Below, piece after piece: positions 1 to 7,502 of a stretch of 64,000 nucleotides of DNA (position 1 is its first letter; each line of letters starts with the position of its first letter). Made by a program: the position numbers and the translations under genes. The stretch covers positions 18,661-82,660 of the forward strand of contig CAZSIV010000007.1 of the NCBI GenBank assembly GCA_964607135.1, written 5' to 3'. The notes beneath the pieces were generated by a model. The model saw only the letters and a program-made list of their open reading frames with translations, did not search any database and was not told the origin of the DNA. Origin of the DNA: Metaruminococcus_A sp964607135. GTDB lineage: Bacteria > Bacillota > Clostridia > Oscillospirales > Ruminococcaceae.

Positions 1-2
1 AG

Positions 3-662
3 GAGTTGCTGAATAAGGTTCATTTCTGCGAGGATGATTATCTCTACATACTCGGCGATGTGATTGACCGTAACGGCGACGGCGGTGTGGAAATGCTCTG
101 CTGGCTTTTGGAGCAGCCGAATATCCAGCTTATTCTCGGTAATCACGAAGCGATGTTGCTATCCTGTGAATTTGTATTTGATGAAATTACCGAGAAATGC
201 GTTGCGGACTTCACAGCCGAAAAGCTGGAACTTTTGAATACCTATATGCAAAATAGCGGCGATGTAACGCTCAAAGCATTCAGAGGGCTTCAAAACAGAT
301 CGCCTGATACCGTATCCTATATTTTTGAGTATCTGCATGATGCACCGCTGTATGAAACGGTTATGGCAGGGGAAAACGATTTTCTGCTTGTCCATTCCGG
401 CATTGACAACTTTGACAGGGACAAAAAGCTGTCGCAGTATACTGCCGATGATTTTTTGTGGGCATGGCCAGAACTTTCGGACGAATATTTTGAGGACATT
501 ATCACGGTTTTCGGGCATACACCAACCATGTCCTACGGAGATGAATATAAGGGCAAAATCCTCAGAACAAAAACATGGATAGATATTGATGTTGGTGCCG
601 CATACGGTCAAAAGCCCGCATTGCTGCGTCTTAATGATTTGCAGGAATTTTATGCTGATTAA
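3..662 (+). CDS. Metallophosphoesterase (calcineurin-like), 5' partial
   Basis: The reading frame is already open at the window edge, so the N-terminus is missing. Metal-binding motifs are visible in order, counted from the TTG at 6: GDVIDRNGD (about residue 17), GNHE (about 45), the histidine of VHSG (about 130) and GHTPT (about 170). This is the signature of the PPP phosphatase/diadenosine tetraphosphatase superfamily. The remnant copy at 2262 suggests that about 20 residues, including the DxH motif, lie upstream. Family members hydrolyse phosphoester bonds with two metal ions in the cytoplasm; the substrate cannot be told from the sequence. A terminator follows at 709. The gene lies in AT-rich accessory DNA with a transposon gene nearby. 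Confidence 0.85.
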   Translation, partial: ELLNKVHFCEDDYLYILGDVIDRNGDGGVEMLCWLLEQPNIQLILGNHEAMLLSCEFVFDEITEKCVADFTAEKLELLNTYMQNSGDVTLKAFRGLQNRSPDTVSYIFEYLHDAPLYETVMAGENDFLLVHSGIDNFDRDKKLSQYTADDFLWAWPELSDEYFEDIITVFGHTPTMSYGDEYKGKILRTKTWIDIDVGAAYGQKPALLRLNDLQEFYAD

Positions 663-708
663 AAATCAAGAGTTTTACCGTATGAGGTAGACGGAAATAC
701 AGCCGAAG

Positions 709-737
709 GGACTTGTTCATTGCAGCAAGTCCTTTTT
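709..737 (+). terminator. Rho-independent terminator after the phosphatase gene
   Basis: GGACTTG (709-715) pairs with CAAGTCC (726-732) around a 10-base loop and is followed by TTTTT. It lies 47 bases after the phosphatase stop codon. Confidence 0.75.
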
Positions 738-948
738 ATGTCCCGAATTTATTCCATCGGACTTGATATAATGAGGATACACTAAGTCAAATGAGGGACA
801 CTTGTAAATATTTTGTAAACAATTAAAAAAATCTCAAAAATTTTCGTTCTCGTCGGTATTATATAGTGTCACAAATGCGAGGGCATCAATTTATTTTTCG
901 TTTTTGCATTTGTAACGAAAACATAATTGTATAGAAGGAGAAATTTGT

Positions 949-1143
949 ATGCAAACAGTAGGCGGAGATACAAAACTTTGCGTAACTTGCGCTATGTATG
1001 ACGGACCACGAGTTCCTAGAGAGCATTTTGTAGATTTTGAGCAATTTAGTTGCGGAAAATGCTATGCTCGATTTCCGCAAGGTGTAGATTCCAAACCAAC
1101 GTATTCCTGCTCCGCATGGGTCAAATGGGCGGCATTACGCTAA
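949..1143 (+). CDS. Small Cys-rich protein, probably frameshifted at its 3' end
   Basis: A 64-residue frame with a good ribosome binding site (GAAGGAG, 9 bases before ATG). It has a CVTC pair near residue 11, a CGKC pair near residue 35 and a further Cys near residue 54, which suggests a small metal-binding (zinc-ribbon-like) protein; this is inference. The family is not recognised. The frame stops at 1143, but the +1 frame stays open from about 1127 with coding-like sequence and stops exactly at the start codon of the next gene (1211-1213 over ATG 1213). The natural product was therefore probably about 86 residues and translationally coupled to the next gene, and one base has been gained or lost near 1115-1130. 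A sequencing error would look the same. Confidence 0.6.
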   Translation: MQTVGGDTKLCVTCAMYDGPRVPREHFVDFEQFSCGKCYARFPQGVDSKPTYSCSAWVKWAALR

Positions 1144-1213
1144 GCGGGGCGATATACACAAGGACTGGCGAAACATTTTTTATTCCGAGGGAAGTGAGGA
1201 GGAAACAGAATAA
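1127..1213 (+). pseudogene. Displaced +1-frame tail of the small Cys-rich gene
   Basis: In the frame one base ahead of the 949 ORF, this stretch reads RHYAKRGDIHKDW, then NIFYSEGSEEETE, then TAA at 1211-1213. The charged, polar composition looks like a real protein C-terminus, and the TAATG overlap with the next gene is typical of a coupled operon. It has no start codon of its own, so it is annotated as the displaced 3' end of the 949 gene. Confidence 0.55.
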
Positions 1214-2265
1214 TGAACATTTATGAGTTTATCAATTCCAAGGATATCCGGGCACATTGTGAGAAAATCGGGCATACATTTAATTCTATTGAAGCTGCTT
1301 TTCTAATATATCAAAGTCAAAATTACACATTGGCAGAAAAGCATACTGCGTGGAAAGAACTGATTGAAACAATGCCGGATATGGTAATTGAAGAACGGCT
1401 TAATTGTCCGCATTATGACAGCCTGCATGATTTTTTACGACAGTATATGGCTTTGGAAGACCGATTGCTAACTGCGTTTTTTCAGGCTGATGGGGATTGG
1501 TTTTATCGATTTGACCCGGTGGTTCGTTATCCCGATGATAGCTACAAGGGTGATTACAATTTCCATAGGAGAACCGGCAAACGGGTGTACCACTCTTTTT
1601 CAGGCGGATTTGCCTTTGAAAAAGAAGATTGGGAAGATAGTCAGTTTTTCTATGTTGTAAAAAGACATATCTGTTCCAGTTCCCAGGATCAACCCTCAAA
1701 AATCCGCATTCGTTTTGATAATAACGGTGTTCCGCTTGAGATTGACGAATTAAGAAAAATGAACACGGATGAAGAGAATGCTTTATATGCTTCCTTTGAA
1801 GGAATGTGGATTGATGTTCCTTCGCCTTTTCAAAAGGGGGATATCGTATTTGCCAATCTTCAAAAACTTGGCTGTGCGCCAGATCCGTTTGTTCTGACGC
1901 ATCTGTGCACAGATAAGGAAACGGAGGATGAAAAAAAGAGGGCAAAACGACTTTTACGAAACGGCGACACTACCGATCTAATTGCGTACGGTTATAGGTT
2001 ATCGGATTCGGATGGGGAAATTTGGAATGAATGCAGCACTGATTACCTGAGTCTGGAATACTTCCGGGGAGATATGAGCGGTTACCGGCGGGTGCTAAAA
2101 GTGATCCGGGATTTTTATCAAAACAAACTGGATATCGATGTATGCATGACAGCCTATCGCTATATTTTAACCGAAGAGTCCTGGAAGCAGCAGAAGTGGA
2201 ATAAGTCTTATATGTTGGAGAATATCGGTATTCTGGAAAAAGATACAGAGAAAAACAAGCTATGA
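1213..2265 (+). CDS. Hypothetical protein, member 1 of a local paralog family
   Basis: A 350-residue protein that I do not recognise, with a strong ribosome binding site (GAGGAGG, 9 bases before ATG). Its first 60 residues (IYEFINSKDI, then HC, IG, EKH and PDM) match the start of the protein at 2500 and more weakly that at 3222. A second shared segment, PFQKGDI near residue 202, reappears as PFQPGDI in the protein at 3222. There is no signal peptide or membrane segment, so it is probably cytoplasmic. The middle is rich in aromatic residues and has charged stretches. Its stop overlaps the ATG of the phosphatase remnant at 2262 (ATGA), indicating an operon. No function is assigned; it is adjacent to phosphatase genes in AT-rich accessory DNA. 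Confidence 0.75.
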   Translation: MNIYEFINSKDIRAHCEKIGHTFNSIEAAFLIYQSQNYTLAEKHTAWKELIETMPDMVIEERLNCPHYDSLHDFLRQYMALEDRLLTAFFQADGDWFYRFDPVVRYPDDSYKGDYNFHRRTGKRVYHSFSGGFAFEKEDWEDSQFFYVVKRHICSSSQDQPSKIRIRFDNNGVPLEIDELRKMNTDEENALYASFEGMWIDVPSPFQKGDIVFANLQKLGCAPDPFVLTHLCTDKETEDEKKRAKRLLRNGDTTDLIAYGYRLSDSDGEIWNECSTDYLSLEYFRGDMSGYRRVLKVIRDFYQNKLDIDVCMTAYRYILTEESWKQQKWNKSYMLENIGILEKDTEKNKL

Positions 2266-2438
2266 TTTATGCAATATCCGATCTGTACGGTTATCCGTTG
2301 GGCAAACTTAAAGCGTTACTGAACAAAGTAAATTTCTGCAACGATGATTTTCTCTACATACTGGGCGATGTGATCGACCGCAATGGAGACGGCGGTGTGG
2401 AAATGCTCTGCTGGCTTTTGAAGCAGATGAAAGGCTGA
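2262..2438 (+). pseudogene. Truncated second copy of the metallophosphoesterase
   Basis: A 58-residue frame whose start overlaps the stop of the previous gene. Residues 21 onward closely match the phosphatase at the window start (ALLNKVNFC, LYILGDVIDRNGDGG, EMLCWLLKQ), then it stops at TGA 2436-2438. The first metal motif, expected as SDLHG, reads SDLYG, so a metal-ligand histidine has been replaced by tyrosine. GNHE and all later motifs are absent. It is therefore a dead partial copy, probably left by a tandem duplication of a gene pair. It also supplies the N-terminus that the first copy lacks in this window. Confidence 0.85.
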
Positions 2439-2499
2439 ATCTACTCAATTATAGTCGTTATGAAATAATAAAAATTGCATAGGAGATGAGACGAGTAAG

Positions 2500-3219
2500 A
2501 TGCTGGATATTTATAGTTTTTTTAATTCAAAAGATATAGGAGAGCATTGCAGAAGTATCGGGTATAACTTTACCCCTGCTGAAATGACGGCGATTATTTA
2601 CAAAAGCAACAAGCCTTTGGAAAAAAAGCATGAAGCATATCAGAAAATAATCGATGATTATCCTGACATGCCGATGCCGATACATATTCCGACCATTGAA
2701 GAGCAGCGTGAGTGGTACCGTCATCTAAGTGAGGAAGAACCCGTTCTTCTTCTTCCAATCAGCTTCTATACCATCCATGTACCGTCAAGGCAAGCCTCCG
2801 AAAGCCTTCATAGATATTTAGAAGAATGGATGGAGTGGGAAAAGCAACTTCAAAAGGATTTTTTAACAGGTTTGCCCGATCCTACAATTGATTCAAATGC
2901 CTCTGAATGGATAACATATAAGGTATCGGTAGCTTTAAGTGATATAGAACAATTATTTAAAACTATTCACACTTGGAATACGGAACCCGGCCGTATCGTA
3001 ACAGTTTGGAAAAATCAATATGGATACCCTGGTTGGCTTGATCCGAACGTTCCCCCACCTCCTGAAAAAGAAATGTATGCTGAATATACAATTGACGGTA
3101 AAATGACTCGAGTGTTCTCTTCCGGAAAACTAGGCTTCACAAGTCCAGATGAAATACCGATTAGTTTACCTATAACAATTCAAAAGAGTAATTCGCTTGA
3201 GATTGTTGAAGAGGAGTGA
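2500..3219 (+). CDS. Hypothetical protein, member 2 of a local paralog family
   Basis: A 239-residue protein of unknown function. Its N-terminal 60 residues (IYSFFNSKDIGEHC, then YKS, EKKHEAY and YPDMP) are clearly related to those of the protein at 1213; the rest differs, with a Trp- and Pro-rich C-terminal half including a PNVPPPPEKEMY stretch. There is no signal peptide or membrane helix. It starts 61 bases after the phosphatase remnant, with GGAG upstream of ATG. Its stop TGA (3217-3219) precedes the ATG of the next gene by two bases, so the two are likely co-translated. The shared N-terminus with unlike C-termini suggests a modular family. Confidence 0.72.
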   Translation: MLDIYSFFNSKDIGEHCRSIGYNFTPAEMTAIIYKSNKPLEKKHEAYQKIIDDYPDMPMPIHIPTIEEQREWYRHLSEEEPVLLLPISFYTIHVPSRQASESLHRYLEEWMEWEKQLQKDFLTGLPDPTIDSNASEWITYKVSVALSDIEQLFKTIHTWNTEPGRIVTVWKNQYGYPGWLDPNVPPPPEKEMYAEYTIDGKMTRVFSSGKLGFTSPDEIPISLPITIQKSNSLEIVEEE

Positions 3220-3221
3220 AA

Positions 3222-4235
3222 ATGCTTGTGAAAGAAGCTTTACAGTTTATAGAATCCGCAGAAATGCGCAAGTATTTGGAGCAAACAGCAGATCAAGTTC
3301 ACTTTAGTCAGTGGTGCAATTTAATCGCCAAGTCTCGTGCCGGGCTTGCTGACAAAATTTCGGTACTGCGTGAAATTGCCGCAAAATATCTCTCAGATGA
3401 ATTTTGCGATCCAGCAGCAATGGCAGATGACGCTGAGAGGGCTTTGGAATTAACAAAATCATCTGCACAAACAACGGTTTTTTTCATGAGTTCGTTTTGG
3501 CGTAAAAATCAGGATCAGCCTCCAGAATCGGTAGAAGATGGGGATTTAAGATGGTGGTTAATTGATAACGATACGGAAGTTTACAATGCCGAAGTGTACC
3601 ATACATTTGAACATGTAATTCAAGGTATTTCTGAACGCTATGACTGCGACGATGCTGAACTGTTTGCTGAACCGTTTAACGATGGCTGGAGTTGGAATGA
3701 AGTAGCTCGTTACGATCTTTCCCCTGAGGGCAAACTGGAAGAAGTTATCAGATATGCAGTTGCAGAAAACGGTATCATATGGGGCTATGAATGGGCAGAT
3801 GCCGCCTCCCAAAATCCCTTTTCTTTGCTTGATGACTTACTCCTTCCTACACCATTCCAACCGGGGGATATCATTACCGTTGACTGCCGTCCGTTTGATA
3901 AAATTTACCATGCGGTGGTATTGGAGAATCATTATCCGAATGATTGCTGTGCTCCCTTTTGTGTATATTTTAAAAGCTGTAACCGCTTAGACGCCGGGGC
4001 TTTAAAGCACATTCATCGTTTCTATCATTATCCTATTTTTTCTCCGCTGCTTCGTGTCGCCGTCCTTGATGGCGAACTGCCGGAATACGAAGCTCCATTA
4101 AAACTGATTAGCGAGAAAATAAGGCAGGACCCTGCGTGCATTCGTCGAATTTACGATTATTTTGACGGTAGAGAACCGTGGGATCGTGATCATGAGATGT
4201 TTGAGGAAATATTAAAGTTCTTAGATACGCTATAA
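3222..4235 (+). CDS. Hypothetical protein, member 3 of a local paralog family
   Basis: A 337-residue protein of unknown function. ATG 3222 is preferred over GTG 3216 because GGAG lies at proper spacing before it. The N-terminus (ALQFIESAEMRKYLEQ, then FSQWCNLIAKS and LADKISVLREIA) follows the same spacing of conserved positions as the proteins at 1213 and 2500, though more divergent. PFQPGDIITVD near residue 210 matches PFQKGDIVF of the 1213 protein, so these two share a second domain. It is soluble and acidic with no signal peptide. It is the last gene of the plus-strand group; a stem-loop follows at 4339. Confidence 0.72.
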   Translation: MLVKEALQFIESAEMRKYLEQTADQVHFSQWCNLIAKSRAGLADKISVLREIAAKYLSDEFCDPAAMADDAERALELTKSSAQTTVFFMSSFWRKNQDQPPESVEDGDLRWWLIDNDTEVYNAEVYHTFEHVIQGISERYDCDDAELFAEPFNDGWSWNEVARYDLSPEGKLEEVIRYAVAENGIIWGYEWADAASQNPFSLLDDLLLPTPFQPGDIITVDCRPFDKIYHAVVLENHYPNDCCAPFCVYFKSCNRLDAGALKHIHRFYHYPIFSPLLRVAVLDGELPEYEAPLKLISEKIRQDPACIRRIYDYFDGREPWDRDHEMFEEILKFLDTL

Positions 4236-4338
4236 ATGATATTTTATCTATATATGAAGTGTACTAATACACTTTCTTCGGTATGTTTATTAAACTATTG
4301 TACCGATGAGATGCTCGCCTTTTTTGAAGAAATAAACT

Positions 4339-4374
4339 CACAGCCCACAGACTCTTTTGAATCTGTGGGCTGTG
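4339..4374. terminator. Strong stem-loop between convergent genes
   Basis: A perfect 13-bp inverted repeat, CACAGCCCACAGA (4339-4351) and TCTGTGGGCTGTG (4362-4374), with a 10-base loop. It lies between the plus-strand gene ending at 4235 and the minus-strand tnpV ending at 4378. It lacks a clear T-run on either side, so a bidirectional terminator is likely but not certain. Confidence 0.55.
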
Positions 4375-4377
4375 TAG

Positions 4378-4749
4378 TTATGAGTATATTAACTCCGTAT
4401 TCACAATCTCTATTGCTCGGTTGCGGATACCGTTCATCTTTTTTATCCAAAGCATTTGATTTTCGGATTTGAGTTTTTCAGTTACACCCTCACGCTTTGC
4501 GATTTGTTTTACAAACCGAGAAAACATTTCTTCTGCCTGCTCGTCAATATCGGCAAGGTAACTGTTTAGCTTGCCACTTGTGAACAAGTTCATATACAAA
4601 ACCTTATGATTTTGCTTCAAATAGCGTTTGTGCCGTTGTCCCCATATTCCGATAGACTGTGTTTCTTTTTCAGGCAGCTTTACATCAGGGAGAAAGTAAT
4701 CACCAACTTGCGTGTAAGTGCCGCCCATTTGTTCAAATAATGATTTCAT
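4378..4749 (-). CDS. tnpV: TnpV-type transposon protein
   Basis: A 123-residue protein matching my memory of TnpV proteins of clostridial mobilizable and conjugative elements: MKSLFEQMGG start, LPDVKLPEKE, IGIWGQRHKRYLK, LYMNLFTSGKLN and the C-terminal RNRAIEIVN. ATG 4749 is chosen because GGAGGA lies 7 bases upstream; an upstream in-frame ATG at 4764 has no such site. TnpV is a small accessory protein of unknown exact role. Its presence at the edge of the AT-rich segment supports the view that 1-4860 is, or was, part of an integrated mobile element. No recombinase gene is visible in the window. Confidence 0.8.
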   Translation of the reverse strand: MKSLFEQMGGTYTQVGDYFLPDVKLPEKETQSIGIWGQRHKRYLKQNHKVLYMNLFTSGKLNSYLADIDEQAEEMFSRFVKQIAKREGVTEKLKSENQMLWIKKMNGIRNRAIEIVNTELIYS

Positions 4750-4925
4750 TGCAGTTTCCTCCAAATATAAGTTTTAGATTTTTCTGCAACATACCGTACC
4801 GACTGTCTTTACCACTTGTTTTCAAAACCTTCGTTACGACACCTCGTCATTAGGCGGTTTCCTCTTTTTTAATCCCCAAGACCCGGCCAAGCTCATAGCG
4901 GCCGACGCCGCCCCTGACAGAAGGA
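4750..4925. other. Composition boundary, probable edge of the accessory segment
   Basis: Between tnpV and the first minus-strand chromosomal-type gene the sequence changes from AT-rich to GC-rich at about 4850-4870. No gene is visible. No clear terminal inverted repeat or att duplication can be recognised, because the other end of the element is outside the window. Confidence 0.4.
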
Positions 4926-5228
4926 TCAGCCAGGCCAGGGGTCAAAAGAATCTCTGAATACAAGTACCGGAAAGATTGTTGGAAACATCGTGACGGCAAC
5001 TTTTTCTCCGTCCAGCGTTTCAAATGTCACGAGATAGTCATCCAACACGCCTCTTCTCTCAACCTCCCGACACAGCATGATTCCGTGATCCAGATGGTTG
5101 AGCACCAGGTGAACGGATGCCATATAGGCGGCCAGCGCTTTGTGGAACAGCCCGGTCGCAAAAGCCAGAATGCAGGCAATCCATATGGCGGAAACCAGTA
5201 CGGTTTTCGTTCTCTTCGTGCGTTTCAT
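4926..5228 (-). CDS. Small predicted membrane protein
   Basis: A 100-residue frame starting with a basic stretch (KRTKRTK), followed by a hydrophobic segment (about residues 10-33) and then a polar domain with a VTFETLDGEKVAV stretch. One transmembrane helix or an uncleaved signal anchor is likely. GGGGAG lies upstream of the start. It is 67 bases after the FtsX-like permease gene on the same strand and is probably the last gene of that operon. The family is not recognised and the gene is short, so it could be spurious. Confidence 0.45.
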   Translation of the reverse strand: MKRTKRTKTVLVSAIWIACILAFATGLFHKALAAYMASVHLVLNHLDHGIMLCREVERRGVLDDYLVTFETLDGEKVAVTMFPTIFPVLVFRDSFDPWPG

Positions 5229-5295
5229 TTCATCGAACTCCCCGCTGAAACAGGCAGAAGTCTACGATCCTGTTTTCGTTTATCTTGCCCATTCC

Positions 5296-6741
5296 CTAAT
5301 TCCGCATCACCCGGTCGGGCTCGAACCGGTTGACGAAGAGCAGCGAGAGCGCCGTCGGCAGGGCGACCGCCCCCAGCGAGATCAAAAAGAGCCAGAACAC
5401 CGTCATCCCGTCGAACTGGAAAGCGTACCACCGCAGGCCGACCTTATAAATGATAAAAGCCATCCCGATTCCCAGCGCCGTTATTTTGAGGCATTGCAGC
5501 GCCATCTCCGCACAGACCACCCGCCGCACTTCCCGCTTGGTCAGCCCGTTTGCACGCAGCACCGCAAACTCGAACTGCCGCTTGTCGATCAGCCCGACAT
5601 AGATCAGCGCCATCAAAAGCAGAACGACGGTGAGGATTGCAAAGGTGACATAGATCATCATGTTGCGGCTGCCGGAGAGCGCCCGGCGCGCGTCCCCGAC
5701 GTTCTGGTATTCGTGGAGGACGGTGAAATTCGGGTCGAACCCCTCGATCGCCTCCTTCACCGGCGCAACGTCTTCCAGCGACTCCACCACCACATAATAG
5801 GCGTTCGGAAACCGTTCGGAAAAGTCCTCCACCACTTTGTCGGGGTTGATTTCCCGCAGGTATTCGGTGATATACGCCATCGCCTCGTAATCCTTCGGGC
5901 AGTCCGCGAGAATCTGTTCCATCCTGTCGGCGGACATATAGATGCAGGCGCCCGAGGCCTGGTCGTAATAGGTCTCCGGAATCACCCCCTTCACCTCTTC
6001 GGTGAGGGCCAGCTTTTGGGAAAACGGCACCGACGCCGACACCTCCGACTCTTCGGTCGTGCCATCCTCAAAATAGTCGGTAGCCAGCATATTTTCCGCC
6101 CGCTGCGCCGTATCGAGCCAAACGTCGAAGGTCAGCGACAGGCCGTCCAGGTCTTCCGGGGCAAGCCCCAGGAGCTTCATAAAGTTTTCTGTGATGTATA
6201 CCCCTTCTTCAACCGAACCGTCCCGGTAGGCCGCCATCCGTTCCAGCTTCTCCTCCTCGGGGTAGGAGAGAACTGCATACCTCCCCCATTCGGGGTTAAA
6301 GCTAGTTTTGGTTTCCAGCCCCGCCGCGTTGGTGCAGACCACGCGGGAGTCCTCCTGGTCGTAAGCGGCCGCAAGCTCGCTGGCGTAAGTTTTCCTGCTG
6401 TACGGGGATGTGACACTGGAAAACAAAAGGAGCGGTTCTACCCGCTCCACCCCCGGCAGCCCCGCCATCTGTTCCACCTTTTCGGGGGAGACCGGCGGGT
6501 TCATCGAATCGAACGGATTCCCGGCGTAGATATCGTTAAATACGACCAGCTCCCGGTCGGAAATGTTCCGCATAAAGACGTCCAGCTTCGCCAGATGATT
6601 CCCGAACTGCCCGAGAGCGACCGCCGCGAACGCGACCGCCGCCGCGCAGACAACGGTCATCAGCCGTTTGCGGAACCTGTTTTTCCGCCCCATGTTCCAG
6701 GCGTATTTTAAGAAAAACACGGGGGATAATTGTCTCTTCAT
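5296..6741 (-). CDS. FtsX-like ABC transporter permease
   Basis: A 481-residue protein with a membrane helix near residues 27-45, a large extracytoplasmic domain (about 50-350) and three hydrophobic segments near the C-terminus (from IYVTFAILTVVLLLMALIYV to VALPTALSLLFV). The C-terminus FEPDRVMRN and the helix arrangement are those of MacB/FtsX-type permeases, which work with an ABC ATPase in lipoprotein or peptide export, or in antimicrobial resistance. No ATPase gene is adjacent, so the partner must be elsewhere. GGAG lies 8 bases before ATG. It sits downstream of two small secreted proteins and a lipoprotein on the same strand, which suggests a joint role (inference). Confidence 0.8.
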   Translation of the reverse strand: MKRQLSPVFFLKYAWNMGRKNRFRKRLMTVVCAAAVAFAAVALGQFGNHLAKLDVFMRNISDRELVVFNDIYAGNPFDSMNPPVSPEKVEQMAGLPGVERVEPLLLFSSVTSPYSRKTYASELAAAYDQEDSRVVCTNAAGLETKTSFNPEWGRYAVLSYPEEEKLERMAAYRDGSVEEGVYITENFMKLLGLAPEDLDGLSLTFDVWLDTAQRAENMLATDYFEDGTTEESEVSASVPFSQKLALTEEVKGVIPETYYDQASGACIYMSADRMEQILADCPKDYEAMAYITEYLREINPDKVVEDFSERFPNAYYVVVESLEDVAPVKEAIEGFDPNFTVLHEYQNVGDARRALSGSRNMMIYVTFAILTVVLLLMALIYVGLIDKRQFEFAVLRANGLTKREVRRVVCAEMALQCLKITALGIGMAFIIYKVGLRWYAFQFDGMTVFWLFLISLGAVALPTALSLLFVNRFEPDRVMRN

Positions 6742-6815
6742 ACTTTTTCTCCATTCTAAGGAAAAACAGCGGCACGAAAATTCAGTTTAAACGCAATACG
6801 ATGAAACAAGAGATA

Positions 6816-7196
6816 CTATAACAAAATGATATCATTTTTGGTTACATCATAATAATGGGTAACCACCTTCTGATCATTGAGGTAAGTAGTCGCTCCGTAT
6901 TTCGCAGTTATATGACCATAAACCATATGGTCAGGATCCATCGACGAACGCACTGCTCGTTTTCCCACTATTGTGCAGCCAGAAAACGGAGTAACATAAA
7001 CCCAGTAAAATTTATCAATCTTGGCAAATCGCTGATCCCCCTCCGAGTAATAAGCCCAGTCAACATAACCGCTGCCGCATGGAGTAGTCCTAGCAGTTTG
7101 TTTTTTTTGAATTTGTGCTGAAGCGACCAAAGCCGAAGAAATAACCAAAGCGCTTACTACTAGTATGGAGATCACTAATTTTTTTAGCTTTTTCAT
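6816..7196 (-). CDS. Small secreted protein A (duplicated cassette)
   Basis: A 126-residue protein with a clear signal peptide (basic start, hydrophobic core, likely cleavage after ASA near residue 27). The mature part has two cysteines, in PCGSGYVDW and FSGCTIV, a conserved RSSMDPDHMVYGH segment and a Tyr-rich C-terminus. It is paralogous to the protein at 8203, sharing WVYV, FSGC, RSSMDP, MVYG and the final HY-DV positions. The cysteines could form a disulfide outside the cell. Overall size and order (GG/CG, aromatic, then RS and YG) recall lactococcin 972-type bacteriocins, a family often found with integral membrane proteins, but the match is weak. AAGGAGAG lies before ATG, and the gene has its own promoter at 7252. 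Confidence 0.75.
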   Translation of the reverse strand: MKKLKKLVISILVVSALVISSALVASAQIQKKQTARTTPCGSGYVDWAYYSEGDQRFAKIDKFYWVYVTPFSGCTIVGKRAVRSSMDPDHMVYGHITAKYGATTYLNDQKVVTHYYDVTKNDIILL

Positions 7197-7502
7197 GGGT
7201 ACTCTCCTTTTTATTTTTTTATCGCGCCGCTGTCTTTACCTCCTTGCCTTCATCATACCCCAAAAAGTTCAATAATGCAACACTATTTTTCTCAATTTTT
7301 CTTGTTTTTTTAAAAAATATAGTGAAATACACAAAATTAAATCCAAATTCTTCCTTTACAGAGCTGTCCTAAACTTTTTTACTCCGTCCGTTCGGGAATC
7401 TCCCAGCAGAAGTACCCCTCCGCCGGAAACTCCTTCGGGAACTCGAAATTCTCTTCCCTGCTGAACGGCCTGAGGTCCTTTGAGGTGAAGCCGAAGAGGT
7501 AA
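7197..7502 (-). repeat. Duplicated block, copy A (lipoprotein 3' end plus leader)
   Basis: The leader of secreted protein A and the last 40 or so codons of the lipoprotein gene are similar in sequence and order to 8593-8882. Shared landmarks are the C-terminal coding sequence ending WEIPER, an AT-rich spacer, the TTGCAT/TATGAT promoter and the AAGGAGG motif. The two copies mark a tandem duplication of a lipoprotein plus secreted-protein unit. Confidence 0.75.
7252..7280 (-). promoter_or_regulatory. Sigma-A promoter of secreted protein A
   Basis: On the minus strand TTGCAT (7275-7280) and TATGAT (7252-7257) are separated by 17 bases. The same two hexamers at the same spacing precede the paralog at 8203. 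An AAGGAGG sequence just downstream is also conserved between the copies, although the gene start lies about 45 bases further on. Confidence 0.7.

Noticed and set aside
4236..4472. 78-codon plus-strand frame directly after the 3222 gene
   Set aside because: It runs through the 13-bp stem-loop and into tnpV on the other strand, and has no ribosome site; chance frame.
5140..6711. Plus-strand open frame of 523 codons opposite the permease
   Set aside because: It is a shadow of the permease gene on the other strand, with Arg/His/Pro-rich low-quality sequence.
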